Assembly (NCBI RefSeq): GCF_022201045.2
Contig: NC_068561.1
Location: forward strand, 22,450,501 to 22,514,500
Direction of reading: 5' to 3'
DNA: 64,000 nucleotides
DNA from: Citrus sinensis
Taxonomy: Eukaryota; Streptophyta; Magnoliopsida; Sapindales; Rutaceae
Within the stretch, counting starts at the first letter, position 1, and each line of letters opens with the position of its first letter. Below the pieces are notes generated by a model. It did not search any database. It saw nothing but the letters and a program-made list of their open reading frames with translations, and had not been told where the DNA came from. Shown here in pieces: positions 47,075 through 56,042 of the stretch. A program made the translations under genes and the position numbers.

Positions 47075-48817
47075 TTAAAGAAGGGTTACGTCTAACCAAC
47101 AAAGTGTTGGCTCCACTGGCAATGGAGTCCCCTTAAGTGGCTTGACTGGGTTTGCTCCCCAGTTCGAGTCGCAGGGAAGTCGCATTTGTTGGGAGAATCT
47201 GTGCCTCCCGGTTCGAGCGGAGACTTCTAGTCTGAGTTGTGGTACAGGCTTAAAGGTGCTTCCCACAGTTAGGGCCCTCCCCAAAATACCTCGTGGATAA
47301 GACAAAAAAAAAAAAGAAGGGTTACGTCTTTCTTTCACTCTGACATGTAACCCATCTTTCATTGAAAGAGTGAAAGATAATACCTTCTCTGGACACGTGT
47401 CCTTATCCTGTACGTCAATCACAAACCTCTCGATCACAGAGGCTGCTATTGATTTCATCAGAATATAAGCCATATCTTTACCAAGACACATCCTCGGCCC
47501 GGCATGAAAAGCGGGAAAACGAAACACGTGCTCCGGCCGATAGGTTCCATTTTCCAGCCACCTTTCCGGCAAAAACTCATTGCAATTCTGTCCCCATATG
47601 CTCTCCATCCGCCCCATTGCATATGCATGATACATAACAAACCATTTCTTTCCAACATATGTTCCATCCGGCAACATATCGTCGCTTTGGCAAGCTTTTG
47701 TATCAACCGGAACTGACGCGCATAACCTCAACGTTTCGGACATCGCCGCATGCAAATAATGCATGTCTCGTAGCTCGTCGAGACTATAAGTATCGCCAAT
47801 ATTTCTCCCGTTTCGGGCCCAAATCGATTCGAGCTCCTTCAAAATATTTTGCTCAACCTTGGGATGGGATGCTAGTAGCCAAAAAAACCAACTCAAAACT
47901 GAAGATGTAGTTTCACGTCCTGCTTGAATGAAGCTAACCACGATATCGCGGAGGAATTCGGTTGAGTTCTCGCTGTTTCCGATAAATCGGGACAGTAAAT
48001 CTTCATCCACATTTTCTGATTTTTCTTCCAGTCTTGAACGTATAATGTTATTTACAAATTCATGGACAATTTCAATCGAATTCTTAAGCTTTCGTTCCGA
48101 CCCGATATTAAATTTCTTCTTGATACTCCACATCCGTTTGAAAGCGTAGTAGAATCTCCCGGAACTAAGCGTTGCTGCATCTCCAAATGCCCGCATAAAC
48201 TCTGAACCTGCGGTTCCGTCGCCGCCGAGAGAAGCGGGGTCAAAGTTAAATGCCAATTTACAAATATTATCAAATGTATAACGCTGTAAAATATCTTGCA
48301 AATCCACCAGCTGTCCATTCTTTGCAAGAGTCGGAACTAATCTCGACAGAGTCTCGAACCTAATGTCGTGCATTACGAAATTTCGGAAGGATTTTGTGTT
48401 GAACTCATAGCTAGAGGTTTTCCGCTGTACTTTCCATAACTCGCCCTCGGAGATAAAGATTCCTCGGCCGAGAAAATCTTCGAGAAGGGTAACGAAGCGT
48501 TGGCCTTTCGGGTAGTTCTCGAAGTTGGTTTTGAGTATGTGTTCGACGTTTGCAGGGTTTGCCGTGATGACGCCGTGAATTTTGCCGAGACGGTGAAAGG
48601 TGGCAGTGTTGTTAGGGCATTGTTTTAGGATTTCGGTGCTCCAATCGACGAATCGGTGACGGTTTCTCAAGAATCCGGGCAAAGCTCCAACGAAAGGGTA
48701 ATGTTTAAAGCCGACAGAAGGCCTTTTGTTCGAAGTCATGAAAAAGAACAAGCAGAGATAAAGAGAGAGGAGGGAGAAGAAGACGAAAGATTGACCAACA
48801 GAGAAGAGCATTTCCAT
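47075..48817 (-). CDS. CYP94: Cytochrome P450 CYP94 family, block B gene 1, with SINE-derived C-terminal tail
   Basis: Intronless 580-aa frame starting at 48817 (MEMLFSVGQ). The P450 part carries the anchor, I-helix AGRETTSS, K-helix SETLR, PERW and heme loop FHAGPRMCLG with the Cys near residue 444. CYP94 proteins usually end near 500-510 residues. Here a SINE (47094-47313) has inserted about four codons before the original stop at 47067-47069, which would have followed KERRNPS plus three residues. Translation instead continues through the antisense SINE for about 79 residues, starting FFFLSYPRGI from the A tail, and stops at 47075. Other changes from block A gene 1 are loss of three residues (KAS) after LVPTLA and LCASVP for LYPSVP beyond the ETLR motif. 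Activity is uncertain. Confidence 0.82.
   Translation of the reverse strand: MEMLFSVGQSFVFFSLLSLYLCLFFFMTSNKRPSVGFKHYPFVGALPGFLRNRHRFVDWSTEILKQCPNNTATFHRLGKIHGVITANPANVEHILKTNFENYPKGQRFVTLLEDFLGRGIFISEGELWKVQRKTSSYEFNTKSFRNFVMHDIRFETLSRLVPTLAKNGQLVDLQDILQRYTFDNICKLAFNFDPASLGGDGTAGSEFMRAFGDAATLSSGRFYYAFKRMWSIKKKFNIGSERKLKNSIEIVHEFVNNIIRSRLEEKSENVDEDLLSRFIGNSENSTEFLRDIVVSFIQAGRETTSSVLSWFFWLLASHPKVEQNILKELESIWARNGRNIGDTYSLDELRDMHYLHAAMSETLRLCASVPVDTKACQSDDMLPDGTYVGKKWFVMYHAYAMGRMESIWGQNCNEFLPERWLENGTYRPEHVFRFPAFHAGPRMCLGKDMAYILMKSIAASVIERFVIDVQDKDTCPEKVLSFTLSMKDGLHVRVKERRNPSFFFLSYPRGILGRALTVGSTFKPVPQLRLEVSARTGRHRFSQQMRLPCDSNWGANPVKPLKGTPLPVEPTLCWLDVTLL
47094..47313 (+). mobile_element. tRNA-derived SINE in the last codons of a CYP94 gene
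   Basis: A 220-base insert is flanked by perfect 16-base duplications, aagaagggttacgtct, at 47078-47093 and 47314-47329; block A has one copy of the site. It has an A-box-like tggctccactgg, a B-box-like agttcgagtcgc about 50 bases on, and an A run of about 11 at its 3' end. A second ggttcgagc phrase occurs in the body. The element is antisense to the P450 gene. Confidence 0.92.
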
Positions 48818-48872
48818 AGCTAGATTCAAGCTACTGAGATATTTGTTTTTCTCTATATTTCGTCGTGTATGC

Positions 48873-48880
48873 ATATATAG
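48873..48880 (-). promoter_or_regulatory. Putative TATA box, CYP94 block B gene 1
   Basis: The minus strand reads CTATATATGC, about 60 bases upstream of the ATG, identical to the block A copy. About 200 bases of 5' flank are almost unchanged between the two copies. Confidence 0.45.
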
Positions 48881-49790
48881 ACATACGAGAAATTCTGGAA
48901 TACGCACATAGTAGCAGAAAAAAATTGACAAAATAAATAAAATAACGACATGTCTACATTAAGATAAAATTATGTCAGTCTACTTGATCTTGTAGTCGGA
49001 ATATTTTTTGTTTTAAATTTTTTTTCAAATTTGGTGTTCATATATCATTTTTATTAATTATGTCAGTCTAATTTGACTATTAATTTGTTTCCCAAAAAAA
49101 ATTGTTGAATTTTTTCCCTTTATTTATTTTTCTCTATCCAAATTTAGATTTGGGGGTGATTATTAGGAAATTTAAATTGTTAATGTGGTTTTCTTTCTGG
49201 ACATGAAGTTTTTAAATTTAATATTAGAAATGACAAATAGTGAAATGGCTTTTTGTAAAAGATGTATAGTTGTGTCATCATAAGAAGAAATTCTTGAATA
49301 TATTATAAGTACTACACCCAATTAATATATGTATGACATGTGTAGTTCAAATGTCCAATTGTATATAACTACCAATTACATGGTGATTATGCACACATAG
49401 TAGAGCTCGAGGATACATATGTAATTAATTAGGTATAGCATCTCTCATATGCTCTACAATCTCTCTATCATAAGAGCTAAATCAGGCTATAGCTAATTTG
49501 AAAGAGAATCATAGTAGAGTTCGAGGATAAATGAGTATGATTTGTGTAGGTTTTGTGTAGTAACTTTTGAAGAGTCCTATAAGAGCACTGGTTTCTCCTT
49601 ATTGAACTTTATCATTGTGTTTTAATTGCTTATAACGAACTAATTTTATAGGTAGCAGGGACAGAGCCCCACAAAGACGAGAATTTCATTTTCACCTAGT
49701 TTTTCCATCGTGGTTTTTCATGAAACTAACGATCGTTTCTAAGGGTGACTTCTATTGCATATAACACAAAGGGATATTTCACGTTTGCTT

Positions 49791-49812
49791 CCCCCCCCCC
49801 CCCCCCCCCCCC
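49791..49812. repeat. 22-base poly-C tract
   Basis: Uninterrupted run of 22 C residues at the left edge of a B-specific insertion, the only long C run in the window. Its true length may be uncertain because such runs are error-prone in sequencing. Confidence 0.9.
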
Positions 49813-50470
49813 AACGATTTTTTTCCTTTGATTTCTCCACTATCTCAGTTGGGTTTCGAGAACTTTCACGCTAAGCTTGTAGTGAAATGTGCTTTATATT
49901 AGTTTTCTTTTCTTTTACTAATTCTTATTTCTTAGGCTTCTAACGAACACGCTATCAGTTGTATATAGAAAGTGCCGTTATATTTTTTAGTTCTTCAATG
50001 ACAGTAATCACTCGAACAAACTTCTCAATGATGCTAATTAATATATTCTCTAATCCATTATCATGGAACTCTTATATCCCATGCAATTTTCATGGCGATA
50101 GCTCCATTGATTCACTAAATAAATCTTCATCAGACAATAGATATTGCTTGTTGAAGGATGAATGCTTTTGTTCATAGCTTTATGTTGATTATCACTCAAT
50201 TTTGTTAGAGAAAACGACTTCTGGAGTGTTAGTGTCGAGTTCGACTATCCCTTAATTACAAATATATTTTGAGATTGAATAAGGACGTTGTTATTTTCTT
50301 AACTGAAAATGTTATGATTACAAAAGATGAATACTAGCTTAATTATTTACATTGTGCATAAAGCACTGGGAAGAGTTGTTACCAATCTAGCACTTGGTTT
50401 ACACTTGCCTAAAAAGAACGAAGGCAGAAGCCAAATGCTTTTGCATAGAGTTGCTACTTTGGCTAGAGAT

Positions 50471-50835
50471 TAAGTGCCTGTTTGGTATGGCTTATTTAAG
50501 AGCCATAAGAGCTTATTTAATCGTATAAGCACTTTTTAAAAAATTTTATAGTGTTTGGTTATTTTTTAGTAGAGTTTTTTTAGCTTAAATAAGCTAATTT
50601 ACCTCTACTAGCAAAAGCCCAAAATTTGAGCTTTTGGGAGTAGAGGTTATAAAGCTTTTCTAAAAATATATAATATAAAAAATATCACACAGTTTAATGG
50701 TTCAAAAGTGCGTTTTTTATTGACAACCAAACACCCAATGACTTTTTGTCCAAAAGCTCTATTGGTATAAGCTCTACTGCTATAAGCTCTACTATTATAA
50801 GCTCTATTTAATAAGTTGTACCAAACGGAGCCTAA
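50471..50835. mobile_element. MITE with 'gtttggta' termini
   Basis: The left end (taagtgcctgtttggtat) and the reverse complement of the right end (ttaggctccgtttggtac) match closely and are followed by further complementary sequence (ggcttattt / aacttatta). Near the right end ataagctctact is repeated several times at 15-base spacing. End type resembles Tourist/PIF-like or related MITEs; superfamily uncertain. Confidence 0.6.
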
Positions 50836-51749
50836 AACTCCACTGGCCTTTGATTTTGGTTGATGCCGCCACAAACAATTGTAGAATTAAAGATATTATT
50901 GATTCTACAAAGCCTAAATGATGACATTATATTTGAATGGATGATTGTAATTAAATTGAAGCCAAAAAACAAAGTTTTGAATGGAGTAATGTTCTCCTCT
51001 TTCCTGAGTTTGATTGTACTTTTTATATAAAAACACTGATCATTCAAATAAGAAAGGACTTAAGTCGACTAGGTGATCCACAATTGATGAAGAGAAACGG
51101 AATTAAATTAAGAAAAAGACACTCAAGAGAACTGCACATTTTCTCTCAGCATAACATTTTTATGCTGAAATGAGGCCTTTAATAGTCATGTTATGTTAGA
51201 AATTTAGAACCAATTGTTGACAGTGGGAATCTGAAAAAAAAGGAATGAGATATTGGAAGAGGAAATTAACTTTTGCCTGAAAAATCTTGGTTGCTCTCAG
51301 TATATATTTATCCAATTGATGAGAATTTTTTCATGTGTTTTTAAACTTATATATTGGCTAAGAAGCATTGTGCGTTAAGAATCTGCGAATGAGAGAGTGT
51401 ACACTAGATGACTAGAAGTAAAGTTATCAACTTACTATTATTTTGTCAAGTCACATAATTTAATACATTTTTAATAGTTTTATATCTATTTACATAGATT
51501 TATACAAGGTAATCAGTATTATGATAAAACCTCGTCTTTTCGTATTGCGTCCCTATAATTGGCCCGTGGCGATAGATATATAAAATAGATTTATATTTGT
51601 AATGCATGAGTGAGTTTCTCTAATAAGGGATCCTGCACTTTAATTTATTAAAGTTCGAGATGAACTTTTACAATATTATAAACAAGTTTTATAATGTTGT
51701 AACCTGATTATTTCTATCTAATACATTAAGCAGCCAAGAGGCCGTAGCA

Positions 51750-52186
51750 TCAAACAAGAAATTCTGAATGAGGTTTCGAATTGGCTATGAGTTTTTTATG
51801 AAGTCTGCTCCACTCAACGATGAATTCATTAATGGGGTTGCTACTCGGGACATAGTAATTGTGAGCAAGCTGTGTGGAGTGATAAACCCTTTGTTGACTT
51901 GACCGTTGATGACTTTCCTTTTGGTAATCTTGGTCAGCTTGCTTAACAAATTGATCCAAACAGTAGCTTAACGGTTCGGCTTTTGATCCCACAAAGGAAT
52001 GGTATTCTTCCAGGAAAATATAAGCTGTCCCTTCTCCTTTATTTCCATTTTGGCTGCTTTTGCATTCTCCTTCATTTCCACTTTGGCTGCTTTTGCATAG
52101 GCCGTCCTGATTCTGTCCAATTTAATTTCTGTTCGGTTTCACAAGTTATGTGTGTGCTGAGGCTTAACTATTGTAGAAATCCTTAG
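51750..52186 (-). pseudogene. Unidentified coding-like remnant, block B copy
   Basis: Minus-strand open frames encode AYAKAAKVEMKENAKAAKME, then in another frame GSKAEPLSYCLDQFVKQADQ and later NEFIVEWSRLHKKLIANSKP. A 92-base segment (51861-51952), absent from block A, has ends gtgagcaagctg and cagcttgcttaac that are inverted copies and is bounded by aatt on both sides. No family recognised; it could be a decayed gene end or a retroelement piece. Confidence 0.3.
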
Positions 52187-52675
52187 TGACTACATGTACT
52201 TTCGGTATCTACCAGGTGATAACTGGTAACATTTTGGTCTTTTCGAGTGATCACGTCACTCAAAAAGGGGTGATCACAAATTTGCACTACCAACTTGAAA
52301 CTTCTGAATGTCTCATAGTTTTATGTCAATATTACTTGTAAATCATTGTTGCATGTCTCAGAGGCTAAAAGTCAAGTTCCAGCGAGTTTGATAATGACGA
52401 AGGTAGAAAAACACCTTCTTAATTACCCACTAACTTGTCAATAGTCACAAAAGCTTCAAGTCAAAAAAAGAAGCTTATGGATTCTAGACATTGAATGGTT
52501 AATACTTAATCGGTGAGATTCAATTTTGTGTGGTTGTGAAAGACCGTTTTAAAATTAATTATTCATTGAAAAGTAATAATGAGACTGCTCATTGATAATT
52601 AGTTAAATGTACGCTTAGCAATCAAAACTAAATAATTTGACCGGAGGAAATTCCAGCTAATGTTAAGTCTACTTC

Positions 52676-53661
52676 TAGGGATGGCAAAAATCCCCACGGG
52701 GATGGGTACCCTCGGGGATTTTCCCCATTCGGGGAGGGTACGGGGATAATTTTATACCCAATTTTTTTTTCGGGGAGGGGACGGGGAAAATTTTTTACCC
52801 AACTTTTTATTCGGGGAGGGGACGGGGATGAGGTGGAATCCCCATCCCCTACCCATTTCCCCATTTTAATTTTTAATTTTATTTTTATTTTTAAAATTAC
52901 TAATAAATAAATAACAAAATTATAAATATTGTTAAAAATAATAAATATCAAAATAGTTGTATGTTGGGAAAGTGGTCACCCTTTGCCGGGAATTAGTTGA
53001 AGAGTATTAATTGAAGTTTTCACCAACTGTTTATTGCTTTGATTATACTGGTAGTAGTTCTTCTACTAGATCTACAGGGGATTCTTATAAGAAAGCAACC
53101 AAATGGATGACAGGTTTTAATGATTATGTAAACAATGGAGATTGTGCAGTTGTTGCAGATGAATTAGATTCATATTTGGATGAGAAAGTTATATCTCGGA
53201 TGGAAGATTTTAATATTTTGAGTTGGTGGAAGACAAATGCTAATAGGTATCCTACATTAGCTCGAATTGCTAGAGATATTTTGGCAATTCCAATTACAAC
53301 AGTTGCTTCTGAATCAGCTTTTAACACTAGTGGTAGAGTTGTGAGCTCATACCATAACAAACTTCATCCAAGCACATTGGAGGCCTTAATGTGCTGTCAA
53401 AGTTGGTTACGAGCTTACAATAGCGGTATGAGTTTATTTTAATATGATTAATTTAAAATCGAAAATAAAAAATGTATTAGACTATTAATTATTCGGGGAC
53501 CGGGGACCCTCGGGGATCCCCTGTTATTATTCGGGGAGGGGATGGGGATTCTCTCAAGCAATTTTGACGGGGACGGGGAGGGGACGGGGACATATGCAAA
53601 ACATCGGGGATGGGTATGGGGAGATTGGTCCCCTCCCCTCCCCTCCCCATTGCCATCCCTA
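52676..53661 (+). mobile_element. hAT element (986 bp) with exact 8-bp target duplication
   Basis: The termini are perfect 12-base inverted repeats, tagggatggcaa and ttgccatcccta, and the 8-bp duplication is tctacttc at 52668-52675 and 53662-53669. The unfilled site is in block A at about 29735-29750. Both subterminal regions are packed with 'ggggacgggga/cggggagg' runs (C-rich at the right end). The interior keeps only the last part of a hAT transposase (53011-53442), so the element is an internally deleted, non-autonomous derivative. Confidence 0.95.
53011..53442 (+). pseudogene. hAT transposase C-terminal fragment (dimerisation domain)
   Basis: A 143-codon open frame whose second half reads EDFNILSWWKTNANRYPTLA, then ILAIPITTVASESAFNTSGR and HPSTLEALMCCQSWL. 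This is the canonical hAT dimerisation domain, in contrast to the eroded version in the gene at 21.6-24.1 kb. The upstream catalytic and BED regions are gone. The true start is upstream and lost; the first in-frame ATG is arbitrary. Confidence 0.9.
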
Positions 53662-54458
53662 TCTACTTCTTTAAGTGTTTAATCAAAGTTTTTGTGCTAA
53701 AAAAAAAAAAAGAATGATTCAAAACTGTAAAATCCAAATAATAGATTAGTCCATAGCCCGACGGACCCAAATTTAAAAAATAAATTAAAATCAAAATGTC
53801 CGATATCAATTATTTGAATAGGAACTTCACCTAACGTGCGTTAAGTGTGGTGTGTGGTGGCGAGCTTTGATTGGAAGAATCATGTGGTAGGATTCAATGC
53901 TCCAATGAAATTCGACACGAGTGCCGTCACACCGTAACATACACAACCGGTGCGCACTAGATTAGTTCCTTATCAAAATATTCAAATAACGAAGATCATT
54001 AATTACTATAGTTCCATTCGGAGGCGTTGATTAGAAAATTAATTTAAAATAATAAGAACGAAATAAAAATGCGAGTGCGCCTTACATATGGACAATTTTG
54101 TATTACCGTGGCGAATTTATGAAGTGAGTGATGATAGAAGTATAAAACTCTTATACTAAATAAATTTGTACAAATTGATATTACTTTAAATTCATCGAAT
54201 AGAAAAAAAATGTAAAATAATAAAAATTAAATCACTTAAACTAAAAATTATTTTATTCCAAATAATTAATTATGTAGTCTGATTTAATAGGAGTATGGGG
54301 CATGTATCTATTGCATTTCAGCATTTACATAGAGCAATACAGTACAGGTACGTGTACTGCAATTAAGCAGCGACGTCTGCAAAACTTACATACGACAAAA
54401 ACAGAAGACATATCATTAATAATTGAATTTAACATCTGGAAACTCGTGAAGGCGAATC

Positions 54459-55973
54459 TCAATCCACGGCACCCGGACATCTTTCCCTCACTCTCACGTG
54501 CAATCCATCTTTAATTCTGAGTGTCAAAGATAATACCTTCTCCGGACACGTGTCCTTGTGTTGTACGTCAACCACAAACCTCTCAATCACAGACGCTGCT
54601 ATTGATTTCATCTGAATGTAAGCCATATCTTTCCCAAGACACATCCTCGGCCCGGCGTGAAAAACCGGAAACCGAAACACATTTTCCGGCCGATAAATTC
54701 CGTCCTCCAGCCACCTTTCCGGCAAATATTCATTGCAATTCTCTCCCCATATGCTCTCCATCCGCCCCATTGCATATGCATGATAAGTAACAAACCAATC
54801 CTTTCCGACAAATGTACCGTCTGGCAAGACATCGTCGTTCCGGCAAGCTTTCGAGTCGACCGGAACCGGCGGGTACAGCCTCAACGTCTCCGATAGCGCT
54901 GCATGCAAATAATGCATGTCTCGCAACTCCTCGAAACTGTAGGTAGCGCCAACGCTTCTCCCATTTCGGGCCCGAATCGATTCAAGCTCCTTTAAAATAT
55001 TTTGCTCAACCTTGGGATGGGATGCTAATAGCCAAAAGAACCAACTCAAAGCCGAAGAAGTAGTGTCACGTCCAGCCAGGATAAAGCTAATCACGATATC
55101 TCGGAGAAATTCGGTTGAGTTCTTCCCGTTTCCGATAAACCGCGACAGCAAATCGTCTTCCATATTCTCCGTTTTTTCTTCCATTCTTGAACGTATAATG
55201 TTATTTGCAAATTCATGAACTATTGCAATTGAATTCTTTAGCTTTCGCTCTGATCCGATGTCAAAGAACTTCTTGACACTCCACATATGCCTGAAAGCGT
55301 ATCGGAATCTCCCCGAACTAAGCGTTGCAGCATCTTCAAAAGCCCGCATAAACTCTGAACCAGCAGTTCCGTCGCCGCCGAGACAACCGGGATCGAAGTT
55401 AAATGCCACTTTACAAATATTATCAAACGCATAACGTTCCAAAATATCTTGTAAATCCAACGCCAGTCCGGTCCTGGACGCTTTTGTGAGAATCGGAACT
55501 AACCTCGATAGAGTCTCGAACCTAACGCTGTCCATCACGAAATTTCGGAGCGATTTTGTGTTGAACTCGTAGCTAGCCGTTTTCCTCTGTACTTTCCATA
55601 ACTCGCCATCGGAGTTAAAGATTCCTCGGCCGAGAAAATCTTCGAGAAGGGTAACGAAGCGTTGACCTTTTGGGTAGTTCTCGAAGTTGGTCTTGAGTAT
55701 GTGTTCGACGTTTGCAGGGTTTGCCGTGATGACGCCGTGAATTTTGCCGGGGCGGTAAAAGATGGCCGTGCCCGTGGGGCAGTGTTTAAGGATTTCGGTG
55801 CTCCAGTCGAGGAAGCGGTGGCGGTTTCTCAAGTATCCGGGCAAGGATCCGACGACAGGGTAATGTTTAAAGCCGACAGCAGGTCTTTTGTATGAAGTAA
55901 AAAAGCACAAGTAGAGGTAAAGAGAGAGGAGGGAGATGAAAATGAAAGATTGAAGAGAGAGGAGCATTTCCAT
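54459..55973 (-). CDS. CYP94: Cytochrome P450 CYP94 family (CYP94D-like), block B gene 2
   Basis: Intronless, 504 aa from the ATG at 55973 (MEMLLSLQSFIF), the same length as its partner at 30739-32253. It has the N-terminal anchor, the canonical I-helix AGRDTTSS, K-helix SETLRLYPPVP, PERW and the heme loop FHAGPRMCLG (Cys about 445), ending RERCPGAVD. Every P450 landmark is present, so of the four copies this is the best candidate for full activity. The family role is omega-oxidation of fatty acids or jasmonoyl-isoleucine at the ER; the specific substrate is unknown. The first P450 of the block lies upstream on the plus map, in the same orientation. Differences from the partner are scattered single residues such as RPGKIHG for SPGEIHS. 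Confidence 0.9.
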   Translation of the reverse strand: MEMLLSLQSFIFISLLSLYLYLCFFTSYKRPAVGFKHYPVVGSLPGYLRNRHRFLDWSTEILKHCPTGTAIFYRPGKIHGVITANPANVEHILKTNFENYPKGQRFVTLLEDFLGRGIFNSDGELWKVQRKTASYEFNTKSLRNFVMDSVRFETLSRLVPILTKASRTGLALDLQDILERYAFDNICKVAFNFDPGCLGGDGTAGSEFMRAFEDAATLSSGRFRYAFRHMWSVKKFFDIGSERKLKNSIAIVHEFANNIIRSRMEEKTENMEDDLLSRFIGNGKNSTEFLRDIVISFILAGRDTTSSALSWFFWLLASHPKVEQNILKELESIRARNGRSVGATYSFEELRDMHYLHAALSETLRLYPPVPVDSKACRNDDVLPDGTFVGKDWFVTYHAYAMGRMESIWGENCNEYLPERWLEDGIYRPENVFRFPVFHAGPRMCLGKDMAYIQMKSIAASVIERFVVDVQHKDTCPEKVLSLTLRIKDGLHVRVRERCPGAVD

Positions 55974-56025
55974 AGCTAGAATCAAGCTACGGAGATAAGG
56001 ATCTCTCTTATCTCGGTGATCAAGA

Positions 56026-56042
56026 TATAAATAAATATATAG
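56026..56042 (-). promoter_or_regulatory. Putative TATA region, CYP94 block B gene 2
   Basis: The minus strand reads CTATATATTTATTTATAT about 55-70 bases upstream of the ATG. It replaces the shorter CTATAAATATC of the block A partner, so the core promoters differ by a small insertion. Confidence 0.4.

Larger units (their letters stand above)
49787..51002. mobile_element. 1.2-kb block B-specific insertion beginning near a poly-C run
   Basis: Block A reads cacgtttccttactttgattg. In block B the same sequence is split after cacgttt and resumes at about 51000 (ctttcctgagtttgattg). The inserted DNA starts gctt followed by 22 C residues, has no long open frame, and contains a complete MITE at 50471-50835. 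No clear terminal repeats or target duplication were found beyond a few T residues, so the origin is unknown. Confidence 0.7.

Noticed and set aside
47094-47313. Possible tRNA gene because of A-box and B-box-like sequences
   Set aside because: No cloverleaf could be drawn, the body is too long, and it has an A tail and a 16-base target duplication, which identify a SINE.
52628-52951. Proline-rich minus-strand frame at the left end of the hAT element
   Set aside because: It is the translation of the G-rich subterminal repeats and crosses the element boundary, so it is not a gene.
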